From Apiotrichum sp. Y4204 (lineage: Eukaryota > Basidiomycota > Tremellomycetes > Trichosporonales > Trichosporonaceae): DNA of 64,000 nucleotides. Shown one piece after another: positions 55,629-64,000 of this stretch (within the stretch, counting starts at the first letter, position 1; every line of letters begins with the position of its first letter). The notes below the pieces were generated by a model. The model was given only the letters and a program-made list of their open reading frames with translations, ran no database searches and was not told the DNA's origin. The translations under genes were made by a program, and so were the position numbers. The DNA is taken from assembly GCA_025531455.1 (NCBI GenBank), contig JAMYHL010000005.1, positions 682,001-746,000 of the forward strand, in the 5' to 3' direction.

Positions 55629-57477
55629 CTAGTCGACCTGGCCCTTGAGGTCCACGACGCGGTACTTGTCGACGCCGCGCGCACACCCGTGCTGAGCCCG
55701 CTTACAGTCCCAGATGCGCTCGGCGAGGGGCACGGGCGCAATTGGCTTCCACGGGTTCTTGGGGTTGCGCGCGGCGGGTCCCTCGGGGACATTGGTGTAC
55801 ACTGCTGCGTGGTGGTCGGCGAGGAAGGCGTCCGTGTCTGCGTCCTCGGCAAAGGCGAGTGTCGTGGTCAGGTATGGTAGCGGGAGGGTGAGGTAACTGA
55901 TGTCAGCTGAGATGTGGCGTTGTAGCTCACGCTTTGGACATTATGGCGAGTGCCTGGGCGCGCTCACGGTCCACAAAGTGGTCCATGATGTACCCGCTCA
56001 TCCCCGGCGCGGTCATGAAGAGACGGAAGAACTTTGTGTAGTTGGACGTCGCCAACGCCCGGGCCACGGCAAGCGCGTGTGCAACACCGGGGTCCTCCTT
56101 CTCCTTTGGCGACAGCTGTGCCAGGAGGGATGCCATGTCTGGTGTGAGTTGGAAAATGGGTTATTAACTCACCACTCCGATTGCGCGTGTGCAGCAGATA
56201 GATGATGCGGTAGGACAAGAACTCTTCGGGATGCCCCTTGATGCCCAGCTCGTACAGCTGGCGCAACATGGACTGACACTGGTTATACTCGCCGAGGTCT
56301 TTCTGGACTGTCAGCTCAGAGCGAAGGCGCAAGCTCACTGCTTCCAATGCAATACGGGCGTGAATCTCGTATACCTCGACAGTAAACTCATTCTTGATTC
56401 GCTGGACCTGGCAGTCAGTACAGCTCTCAAAGCACTGCACGCACAGTTAGATCTTGGCGGACACTCTTAAACTGGTCGACGGCGTAAGCGTAATTGTGTT
56501 CGGTCTTCCACTTTTTCTTCAGCAGCTGCAGGGTCTGCTCCAGGACTGGGAGCGGGCGGATATCGGCCGGAGATGGTTCCTGCGGTTAGGAATGGTAAAC
56601 ACACTCGGTACCTACAGAAGTCAGGCGGAGGTACGACTTTTCGAGCTTTGTGCTCGTCCCACGGATAGTGTAGGCGTCCCAATCAATGACGTTCTGCGTG
56701 TGAGCTCGTCATCAAGTCCTAAGCTCACAGGATCCATCTCCGCCTCCGAGTATCCCAGCCCGCTCTTCCCCCTGAGCTTCTTCTTCCCAGGGGTAGCATA
56801 CAGGCCCGCTATCCTGTTTCCGAGAGCGCTGCCATTCGACTCATCAGGCTGGAACCAGTGCCCGAGGTCGTTGGCCTGCGGGCCGGCCGTCGTCGCTGGC
56901 GGTGCATCGCGCTGGAAGCGCGCCAGGCGGCGGGCCTTTGCCTCTTCCTCTTCGGCAGTTGAGCTCGCAAAAGTGTACGCCGAGGGAAACGCCTTCTTGC
57001 TCGCATTGCTATTCTCGTGATGGCTGTTTTCGCTGCTGTCAGGATAAGAAACACTGATTTCACCCACCCCTTGCGCTTCTTGTTGTTCTTCTTCTTGCTC
57101 TTGTTCGGGGAGACTGTGGGGTTAGGCGCGGGGTACGCGTACGAAGCAGGGGTATGCGCGGAAAGGGGGGCAGACGTGCGGTGCGTTTGGGCAGTGAGTC
57201 TGTGTGTGAGCTCTACATAGGTGACCTAGCTCACGTCTTGAGTTTGACGGTGGACCAGTCTGTCGAGGCCACCGTCCCGTCCTTGTGGGCCTGGAAGAGG
57301 AGCTGGTGTGAGCTTGGGGATGGGGGCAGGACGCACATCTCGCAGTTCCTTGTTCACCGCATCCTTGTTAGCGCTTGTCGCCTGCGCGAGACACTGCTGG
57401 ACCCAGGCTCTGTGTGTGAGTTGTGGACAAAAGCGGTCTACTCACTTTAGTTCTGGCGGCCACGAGGAGGAGGACAT
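55629..57477 (-). CDS. SAC3/GANP/THP3-family protein, Thp3/LENG8-like
   Basis: Yeast Thp3 with Csn12 acts in transcription elongation and splicing of mRNA; human LENG8 is the counterpart. The N-terminus SSSSWPPELKAWVQQCLAQA and DGTVASTDWSTVKLKTL matches the LENG8 type. A disordered Glu/Gln and Ser/Ala region follows. The SAC3 helical domain is assembled from several exons: VIDWDAYTIRGTSTKLEKSY, then LTSEPSPADIRPLPVLEQTL, FTVEVYEIHARIALEA, DLGEYNQCQSMLRQLYELG, PEEFLSYRIIYLLHTRNRSD, and a winged-helix-like end ending GQVD at TAG 55629. Introns include ones of 34, 36 and 37 nt. ATG 57477 gives the expected short start. About 430 residues; central and C-terminal domain complete. Confidence 0.88.
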
Positions 57478-58078
57478 TGCGATGCGGAGATTAGTGAGGC
57501 CGGAGTTGGGTGTGAGAGGTGATGGAAGTGGGAGTGGGGGGACACACAAGGTGAATGATACGGATGGGAGAGAATGGTCTAAACTTCTAATGCTGTTGAT
57601 TGTGATGGGGAGGACGATGCTGGTGATGGCGACAAAGGACGGATTGAACGGAACAATGGTCGAGCACAGGACACAGCCGCACGGCGCGCAACAGGGCAGC
57701 TGACTGGAATCCATCAAGTTCCAAGTTTGACTTTCAACGCCACTGATCATGGCAAGAGAGGGGAGCTAAGGGACGGAAGCAAAATAACGCGTATCCCACG
57801 TTTTTCAGAGTTTAGGATAAATATCAAAAAAATGGCAGCTCAAATAATCCAAAGTCGGTCGATCACTTGCCACCCGGCGTAACCCTAATGACGGCATCTA
57901 CTCATGACGTCACATCTGGTAAACACATATAATAGAGGAACACGTCCCAGCGTTACGCGACCCCTCCCAGCCCCTCCCAACCCCACTCAGCACAGCATCC
58001 TCTTCCGACTCTGGAACACCTCCCTCCCCAGCATTCTCCTCCCCCCCATCACATTCTCACTCTTCCCAACCTACACGC
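57478..58078. promoter_or_regulatory. Divergent promoter region of Thp3-like and Ala-rich genes
   Basis: 600 bp between the two start codons. AT-rich around 57780-57850 with an A-run; TATAATAG lies near 57926-57933, about 150 bp upstream of the plus-strand gene. The right part is CT-rich. Confidence 0.45.
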
Positions 58079-58913
58079 ATGGCCGCAGCCGCTCTCCGCC
58101 CAATGATGGCCGCCGCGCGCGAAGAAGCAGTACGTCCCCGCCCTGCGCCCGCTAACCGCAGGCGATCATCTCCACCGATGCGGCCGTCGCGGCCCGCACG
58201 GCCGTGACGACCGAGGCGAGCACCGCGGTACGCGCAGCAGGCAAGGAGACGTTCAACCCGCTTGCTGTCCGCGAGGCGGCCGAGAGCGCCGCACAGCGCG
58301 CGGTCCAGCGCGGTGGTGAGTACATTACTGGTGGACATCGAAAAGCTGGGGTTGCGAGATGAGGCGTTGTGGGCGAGCGAATCCCCGGATCCCCGGTCCG
58401 CCATATGGGACGCGTGACGGGCCCACAGAGTTGCAGAGTCTCACTTCGAGACGGGGCCTCTGCGGTGGCGCGTGGGCGCGGGGCCGTGTGGGGAAGAGGG
58501 GAGGGTTCAGGAGTTTGGCGGTTTTGTGGGAGGGGGGAGTGGCGCGGCGGTGACTAACCCAAGCTACGAGCTGACCTCCAGAATCGGGGCTGTTGAACGG
58601 ACTCGCGCACGGGCGGCCGGAGACGCCGACCAAGGCTTCGACGACGGCGGTATCGCAGACGGTTTTGTCGGAACTCGGCGTTGAGACGAGCACCCTCACG
58701 ACGCACGTGGCCGGCGAGGGCTCTGTTGTGTCGCAGACACTCCAGCACGATCTTGGGATCACGCTGCGCGAGACCATGTCGAACGCCGGAGAGACGGGCC
58801 TGCAGCAGTTGACGGTCCAGGCTGCGGAGGCGGGCGAGAACTTTGTCGAGGGCAGGCTGCACAATGCCCCGACGGCGGCCATGGGGGCCAAGCACGCGAA
58901 TGCCGAGGCGTAG
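58079..58913 (+). CDS. Ala/Thr/Glu-rich protein of unknown function
   Basis: Three exons join in frame: from ATG 58079, a 32-nt intron candidate after the codons for REEA, a second exon ending in VQRGG-type residues at about 58314, a ~265-nt intron, and a last exon ending at TAG 58911-58913. The protein is about 180 residues, with Ala, Thr, Val, Glu in amphipathic-helix spacing (STDAAVAARTAVTTEASTAV, AAESAAQRAVQR, LQQLTVQAAEAGENFVEG). No known domain, no signal peptide. The composition is like stress-related or late-embryogenesis-type helix proteins, but that is inference only. The first splice is short for the window and less certain. Confidence 0.6.
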
Positions 58914-59400
58914 AGCGCGTAGAGCGTGGTCTTGAGCTTGTCCCCGTGGTTTCGCTCCGTCTCAGCTCTCTGAATCTCCGGCCTCCGCTTAGCTGCACTA
59001 TCTCTGTCGAGCGGCCAAACACCACCTACCCCGCTTCGACGCCCTTCTCCCTCCACCCTCCTTCCTCCTGTTCCCTCTTTTCGGTCGTTCGTTTCTCATC
59101 GCCCTCTTTCGTTCCTCGTTGTCTCCCGATACTTCCCGTCTCTCCACCCTCGTTTCCCCCATAGATGTTGTTATTTGTTGACGCGGAGATTATGGATGTA
59201 TGCATGTGATAGAAGGTTAACTGCACCCAATAGGAGATGCTGGGAGCTAGAACTCTGGTGCGGCGAGCAGTGATGGGACACCCTCCACAAACCCCACCTC
59301 CTCACAATACTGACCACATGACGACGAGGTGCTAGCGAGACAAATACTATATAAAGCTACCAAGGCATGCTCTAAAGCCACCAAGCATTCCCACATCACC
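58914..59400. other. Intergenic region upstream of the epimerase gene
   Basis: The left part is CT-rich (59040-59160), perhaps a 3' leader. A TATA box precedes the epimerase gene. No gene is seen. Confidence 0.4.
59348..59355 (+). promoter_or_regulatory. TATA box of the epimerase gene
   Basis: TATATAAA lies 45 bp before ATG 59401, the same spacing as in the Cys-rich protein gene. Confidence 0.6.
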
Positions 59401-60520
59401 ATGCTCACAATAGCAGTGACAGGCGCCTCGGGCACTGTCGGCCGCGCAGTGGTCGCACACGCGCTGGCAGAGGGCCACCGCGTCGTTGGCCTCGACCTCG
59501 CCCCGAACCCGACCACGACCCACAAGAACTACACCTACAACCCAACACAGCTCACAGACTACCCCGCGTTCCTTTCCGCCACGAGAGGGTGCGACGCGCT
59601 CATCCACCTCGCCGCGACGTATAGTCTGCAGAACCCCAAGGATCCCGACGGCCCGCTGCTCCGCGAAGTACCGGAACACGTGAGAGTGAGGGAGAGTGTT
59701 TGTTGATGCCAGGTGGTGCACAATACCAACTCGGCGATGAGCTACAATGCGCTCGCGGTCGCTGCCGAACTGGGGATTTGGCGGGTCGCGCTCGCGTCGA
59801 GCGTCAATGCCATCGGACTGAGTGAGTAGAGACTAGAGGCTAGAGGCGAGATGCGTGACGCGACGCGTGCGTTATATGGCTGGCGCGAGATTGTCATGTC
59901 GATCACAGGTTAGAGGATGAGATCGTGGCCTCGTGGATCGCACAAACCTCCCGACCTCCCCCGCCACTCCTACTCACACCAGTCTTCTCGAAACGCCCGC
60001 AGTTTGACTATCTTCCCCTCGACGAGAAGCACGCGTGCCGCCCCGAGGACGCGTACTCGTTGTGCAAGCTGTACGTCTTGAAAGAAAAGCAACTCTGATT
60101 CCTAGGGAGCTGGAACGCCAGTGCGACGCGTTTGCGCGGCGCCACCCGTCGATGCGGATCGCATCCATCAGGCCGCACTGGGTCATCCCCGAGTCGCTGG
60201 CGTATGATCCGGTCGCGCTCGACGCGCACGGCGGGACGGCAAAGGACCTGTGGGGGTGGGTGAGCGAGACGGCGACGGCGCGGGCCTTCCTGCAGGCGCT
60301 CACGGCTCCCGAGGAGACATTCCCGCGTGGCCACGAGACGTTTTTCATAGTCGCGCCGACGACTACGCGGCAGGGGAGCAGTGCGAAGATTCTCAAAGAG
60401 ACGTTCCCAGAAGTGCGGGATGTCCGAGGAGATTATTCGGGGAACCGCGGGTTCTTTGATTGCAGCAAGGCGGAGCGCATGCTTGGGTGGACTGAGCGTG
60501 CGTTCCCGTGGTCGCCGTAG
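59401..60520 (+). CDS. NAD-dependent epimerase/dehydratase (extended SDR family)
   Basis: Extended short-chain dehydrogenases act on nucleotide sugars or related substrates. The N-terminus IAVTGASGTVGRAVVAHALA is the Rossmann glycine motif (GxxGxxG) with VVGLDLAP for the cofactor ribose. Further signature parts are DALIHLAAT, ALASSVNAIGL (catalytic Ser) and the YSLCK Tyr/Lys pair. The substrate part has RIASIRPHWVIPE and the ending CSKAERMLGWTERAFPWSP. Four exons join; introns near 59685-59713, 59820-59990 and 60072-60105. The stop is 60518-60520. About 285 residues, short for the family. A soluble cytosolic enzyme of unknown substrate. Confidence 0.85.
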
Positions 60521-62302
60521 GGCCGTGGGGCCGTAGGACCGTAGGACTGTAGGCCACAGCCGGATGTGACTTTGTATGCTTTGCAGTGTTCTATACATGA
60601 GCGTGACGCTTCTTGGTGTGTCTGGCGATCTGGGGGTCTGGATCGTGACGTCGCCACCGGTCATCTGGCCATCTTCTGGGCATCTAGACGCCCATTCCAG
60701 AGCTTCCTTCGCCACCGACAGCCGCGGCACGAGCTGGCAGCTGACAGTGATGAATGCTGCGTTGTCTCGGACTGACAGATGGCCTGGACGCTGGAATCCA
60801 GGCTCCGTGGGATCCACTTGAAGGTTGCCTTTTGGGTTGGGTTGGGCGGGCTCGGGCTGCGCTTCTCCGCTTGTAACTTGAGCTAGCAGCGAGCAAGCTA
60901 CGGCCGACAAACACGAGACCCGAGGAGCTGAGCTAGCTGTCTGCTGCAACTCTCTTCTCTCTGTTCCTTTGTGAATCTGGTGTCTTAGACATGACTCGAC
61001 GTGTGTGTGTATCCCTCGGGTCCCTCGTCTCTCCATGTTTGGCACGTCGGCACAAACAACCGCCACTGCCACGGCTGCCAGGGTTGCAAAGCTGAGCCAC
61101 ACCCGCATCCGGAAGCACGTACCGCCTATGGTGCTGGGCATGATGGGATGATGAGATGCGTGTACATCCTGCTTAACAACTTGGGGGTGCATATGAGGAG
61201 CAGGGGGAGTGCACAGACGAGGTGTAACAGTGTTCAGCAGTGTTCCTTTATGCGCAGTGCAGAATACGCAGAGTGCCCCTTTTCAAACATTATTGTTCCC
61301 CTCATACCCCCCCTCCCCCTCTCTCTCTCTCTTTCTTTGACCGTGACTGGCACTGTTACATCCTGTCTGTGTCTCTGTGTGTGTGTGCGCAAGCTGCCTT
61401 TTGTGGGATCGTGGACACTAGGCGCGTTTCTTCCCTGTGCTGCCCAGTGCGGGGTGCGCGTTTGTGCCTTCCTCCCTGAAAGCACTCTACACCCGCGCGT
61501 ACCCGCCTTCCCTCTACTGCCGCTCTCCTACTGCTTTTTTCGATCAGCCACCCAACATAGCCCATCCCACCCACCGCACAGGAGCTGGTGCCGCATACTG
61601 CATCCCATCCACATCCACATCCATCCACTACAACCAACACCATCCTCATCATCATCACCAACATCATCATCCTCACCACCACCACCACCACCACCACCAC
61701 CTCTCGCATCCTCACTCCGCCCCCTTTCTCCCCACCCCCTTCGGCCATGGCGAAATAGCCCCGGCGCCGACACGACGCCACCATCGACACCAAACACCCA
61801 CCCACCCACCCGCGTAATCGATTCGACTCGCAGTTGTCAACACTTCCTCCCCCCATTCCCCCCATCCGCGCATATCCTCCGACACATCCTTCTTCACCCC
61901 TTGTTACCGAAAAAAATACCTTACAGTAAAATAAATCAACACAACAGGAAGGAAAAGAATCCTCGATTCGAGACCTTCTTGCTCCCACTCCTGAACGACC
62001 GGCAGTTTTAGCTCGCTCGCGCATCCCCCTCACACCCCGTCGCCGCTCGGCCCCGACCACCGCGTCTTGCCCAAGAGTCCACTGGGCGTGTCCGGCCCTC
62101 ATCCTCCACCACCCCTCTCACTCGCTGCCTCCTGTTGTCCTCCCCCGCACAGACGCGCGTGCACCCTCCCCCCTCGCCTTCCCAATACACACCCTGGCAC
62201 ACCCCCGGCTCCGCTTTGCGACACCTTGACACACCCAACATCTGTTGATTCCTTTCATCCTTCCCGTCCGTCGTCTCCGGCTAGGACGCCGTCGCCGCCG
62301 AC
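60521..62302 (+). promoter_or_regulatory. Upstream region of the Byr4-like gene, pyrimidine-rich at its right end
   Basis: No coding sequence is supported. From about 61300 the plus strand is CT-rich, with CACCACCAC repeats at 61660-61705 and CATCATCA words before them; the last 200 bp before ATG 62303 are almost pure CT. A CTCTCTCT run lies at 61320-61335. This matches the long CT-rich leaders of the other regulatory genes here. Confidence 0.45.
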
Positions 62303-64000
62303 ATGTCCATCCCCCCGCCGGGCGCGATCACCGCGCCGTCAGACGACTGGACAGATGACCCCTCATTCGACCTATCCCCCGACAGATCGTTTCCAGGGTC
62401 CTCGCCGAGCTCGTCGACGTCGTCGCGTGGCGGACGCCTGTCGTTGAGCCAGACAGGGGGACATCCCGGCTCGCCACTGCGCCAAATGCACAATCTCCAG
62501 CTCAAGCAGCCTCTTGTCCCCGACGCGGAGGACGACGACTTTGATGACTTTGACGACGACGCGTTCACCGATGCCGGCGCGACCATCAAGGCATTGCCAC
62601 AGCCTCTGTTCACTCTCCCCAATGCTAGCTCACCCCCCGCGGCATCATCATCTGCCACCACCTCCCCCATGCGCAACCTCACGGCAACGGTAATAGGCCC
62701 TGGTCCGGCAGGCGTGGGCACCATCACCCGTCTGGGCTCCGCGAAACCCTCCAGCCAAGCCCTCCCCGCTGGATCCGTGCGCGCCCGAGCAAAGGCGATT
62801 GAGAAACAATGGGAAGCGGACGTCGACTTGGATGCAATCTCCCCGTCACGCTTGAGGAAAACGTTAGCTCCAACCGTCAGGAAGGCCGTCATGCCCGAGG
62901 CAGACGCGCTCGACGACTTGGGCTTTGACCTCGACGATGACGATCAGGCAACCCTCAAAGCCGGTGCAACCCTCAAGGCCATGCTTCCTCCTCCCCGCAA
63001 CCGTAACGGCAGCGGCGGCGACACTGTTAAAGCTCTGCCCACCGCGTTGTTGAAAAAGATGCAGACCGCTGCCCAGACCCAGCCGCCGCCGGGGCCAGAG
63101 GACGATCTCGAAACGGATCTCGTGCTTCCCCTCAACCTCACCAACCTCACCCTCGCCACCCAGTCCCAGCCCGCAATACGCCCCCGCCAGTCGATGACTT
63201 CCGTCACGACCGAATGGGACTCGCCAAGTACATGCAGCGGCGGCAAGGCTGGCCGCTTCAGCTGGGGCGACGAGAGCGCGCACCATGGGCGAACGTCAGA
63301 AACCAGCCTCACCAGCGTGAGCGAGGGGCCACCGGATATGACCAAGGACGACTTTATGGACGACGAAGAGGAAGATTACGAAGTAGATCTCGTTATCCCC
63401 GATCCTTCCTTCTTTGCCTCACGCCGAACCACCACCCTCAACTCGATTCTCGACAAGAAGCGTAAACAGCAGTATGCGCCACCACCTCAGCTTCTCCAGC
63501 TCGACTCTACGCGCGGCGGCGGCGACGACTCGTTTGAGGATGGTCTTGTGTTTGACAACCCGCGAGCAGAGCTCAGCCAGCGACGGCTCGAGAAGAACCG
63601 CCGAATGCGGACCATTCCGGTGCCATTTACGCTTGGTGCTGAGCGCAAGACCAAAGCGGCGCCCACGCCGTTGGAACGAGAGAGGATGGGTCTGGGGCGA
63701 CAATCACCGTCCGTTCCCACTAGCGCGCGCGAGGGCGCGAGCTCATCGCTGGGGCGTGCGTCCGGTCGTCGAAACCTCTCGGCGGGCTCGCAAAAGGACG
63801 CGCGCAGCCGGCCAACTAGTCCACTCGCGTCAATGCGCGAGCCGCGCGACCCCTCACAGCCGCGTCCCTCGCGCAAAAGCTACACGTCTGCGAACATGCC
63901 ACCAATGCCGCCGCCGCCTGTCCCGTCGAGTTCACGGCTAGAACCCGCGACGCCGTCACGGCTGCGTCACCAGAAATCCTTCCACCATCCCGCCCCGCCA
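62303..64000 (+). CDS. Byr4/Bfa1-like septation-checkpoint protein, N-terminal 566 codons (3' end outside window)
   Basis: Byr4 (fission yeast) and Bfa1 (budding yeast) form with Cdc16/Bub2 a GAP complex for the Spg1/Tem1 GTPase that restrains septation and mitotic exit at spindle poles. One uninterrupted frame runs from ATG 62303 to the window edge, 566 codons without a stop. It starts with an Asp-Trp element (DDWTDDPSFDLS), an acidic repeat EDDDFDDFDDDAF, and two ATIKALPQP/ATLKAML elements. A conserved-looking core has EEEDYEVDLVIPDPSFFASR, then DDSFEDGLVFDNPRAELSQ RRLEKNRR and TPLERERMGLG, the segments that recall the Byr4 family. The Ser/Pro/Arg-rich region after it is incomplete. The match is by motif and order, so the assignment is moderately strong. 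Confidence 0.65.
   Translation, partial: MSIPPPGAITAPSDDWTDDPSFDLSPDRSFPGSSPSSSTSSRGGRLSLSQTGGHPGSPLRQMHNLQLKQPLVPDAEDDDFDDFDDDAFTDAGATIKALPQPLFTLPNASSPPAASSSATTSPMRNLTATVIGPGPAGVGTITRLGSAKPSSQALPAGSVRARAKAIEKQWEADVDLDAISPSRLRKTLAPTVRKAVMPEADALDDLGFDLDDDDQATLKAGATLKAMLPPPRNRNGSGGDTVKALPTALLKKMQTAAQTQPPPGPEDDLETDLVLPLNLTNLTLATQSQPAIRPRQSMTSVTTEWDSPSTCSGGKAGRFSWGDESAHHGRTSETSLTSVSEGPPDMTKDDFMDDEEEDYEVDLVIPDPSFFASRRTTTLNSILDKKRKQQYAPPPQLLQLDSTRGGGDDSFEDGLVFDNPRAELSQRRLEKNRRMRTIPVPFTLGAERKTKAAPTPLERERMGLGRQSPSVPTSAREGASSSLGRASGRRNLSAGSQKDARSRPTSPLASMREPRDPSQPRPSRKSYTSANMPPMPPPPVPSSSRLEPATPSRLRHQKSFHHPAPP

Noticed and set aside
56900..57063. A 32-nt intron in the Thp3-like gene
   Set aside because: Rechecked: the exon reads straight through in frame (EAQGVGEISVSYPDSS), so no intron is needed.

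Overview
The window reads as nuclear DNA of a basidiomycete yeast. The inference is Tremellomycetes, most likely Trichosporonales (Trichosporon, Cutaneotrichosporon or Vanrija type). The basis is GC-rich, C-ending coding sequence, genes broken by many short GT-AG introns (several only 34-37 nt) with CTGAC/CTAAC branch sites, a split tRNA-Asp, and protein content (Sar1, Medusa-type regulator, Byr4-like and Thp3-like proteins) that resembles this class. Species is not determinable by eye. Most gene models below were assembled by hand by joining exons in frame at GT-AG borders. There is no CRISPR, no operon and no phage.

Layout. 0-10 kb is gene-dense: the 3' end of a basic Ala/Pro-rich protein (+), SAR1 (-), a LOG-family hydrolase (+), an aminodeoxychorismate-lyase-like class IV PLP enzyme (+) and a 1421-residue Ser/Pro-rich unknown (-). 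10.2-17.3 kb has no gene: first a purine-rich stretch (the pyrimidine-rich sense leader of the preceding minus-strand gene), then 5 kb with clusters of the tetranucleotide GATC. 17.3-21.0 kb holds the two mitochondrial chaperonin genes, HSP10 (-) and HSP60 (+), head to head over a 556-bp promoter that contains a perfect three-unit heat-shock element. 22.9-25.8 kb is a degenerate, frameshifted, repeat-rich coding locus (-). 25.9-36.7 kb is a gene desert with one split tRNA-Asp and, at its right end, a 3-kb pyrimidine-rich leader of the next gene. 36.7-38.8 kb is a Medusa (MedA/REN1-like) developmental regulator (+), followed by a 3.3-kb gap with minisatellites and a TG repeat.

42-64 kb is ordinary gene-dense sequence: FAD oxidoreductase (-), a 104-residue RPEL-repeat protein (+), a conserved unknown (-), an SGNH hydrolase (+), a small secreted Cys-rich protein (+), a PI-PLC X-domain protein (+), a Gln-rich protein with a BRI3-like membrane/zinc tail (-), a Thp3/LENG8-type SAC3 protein (-), an Ala-rich unknown (+), an NAD-dependent epimerase (+) and the first 566 codons of a Byr4/Bfa1-like septation regulator (+) running off the right end.

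Apart from the chaperonin pair, neighbouring genes show no common pathway. The most notable items are the HSP10/HSP60 shared promoter, the GATC clusters limited to gene-free DNA, the broken repeat locus at 22.9-25.8 kb, and the large gene deserts.
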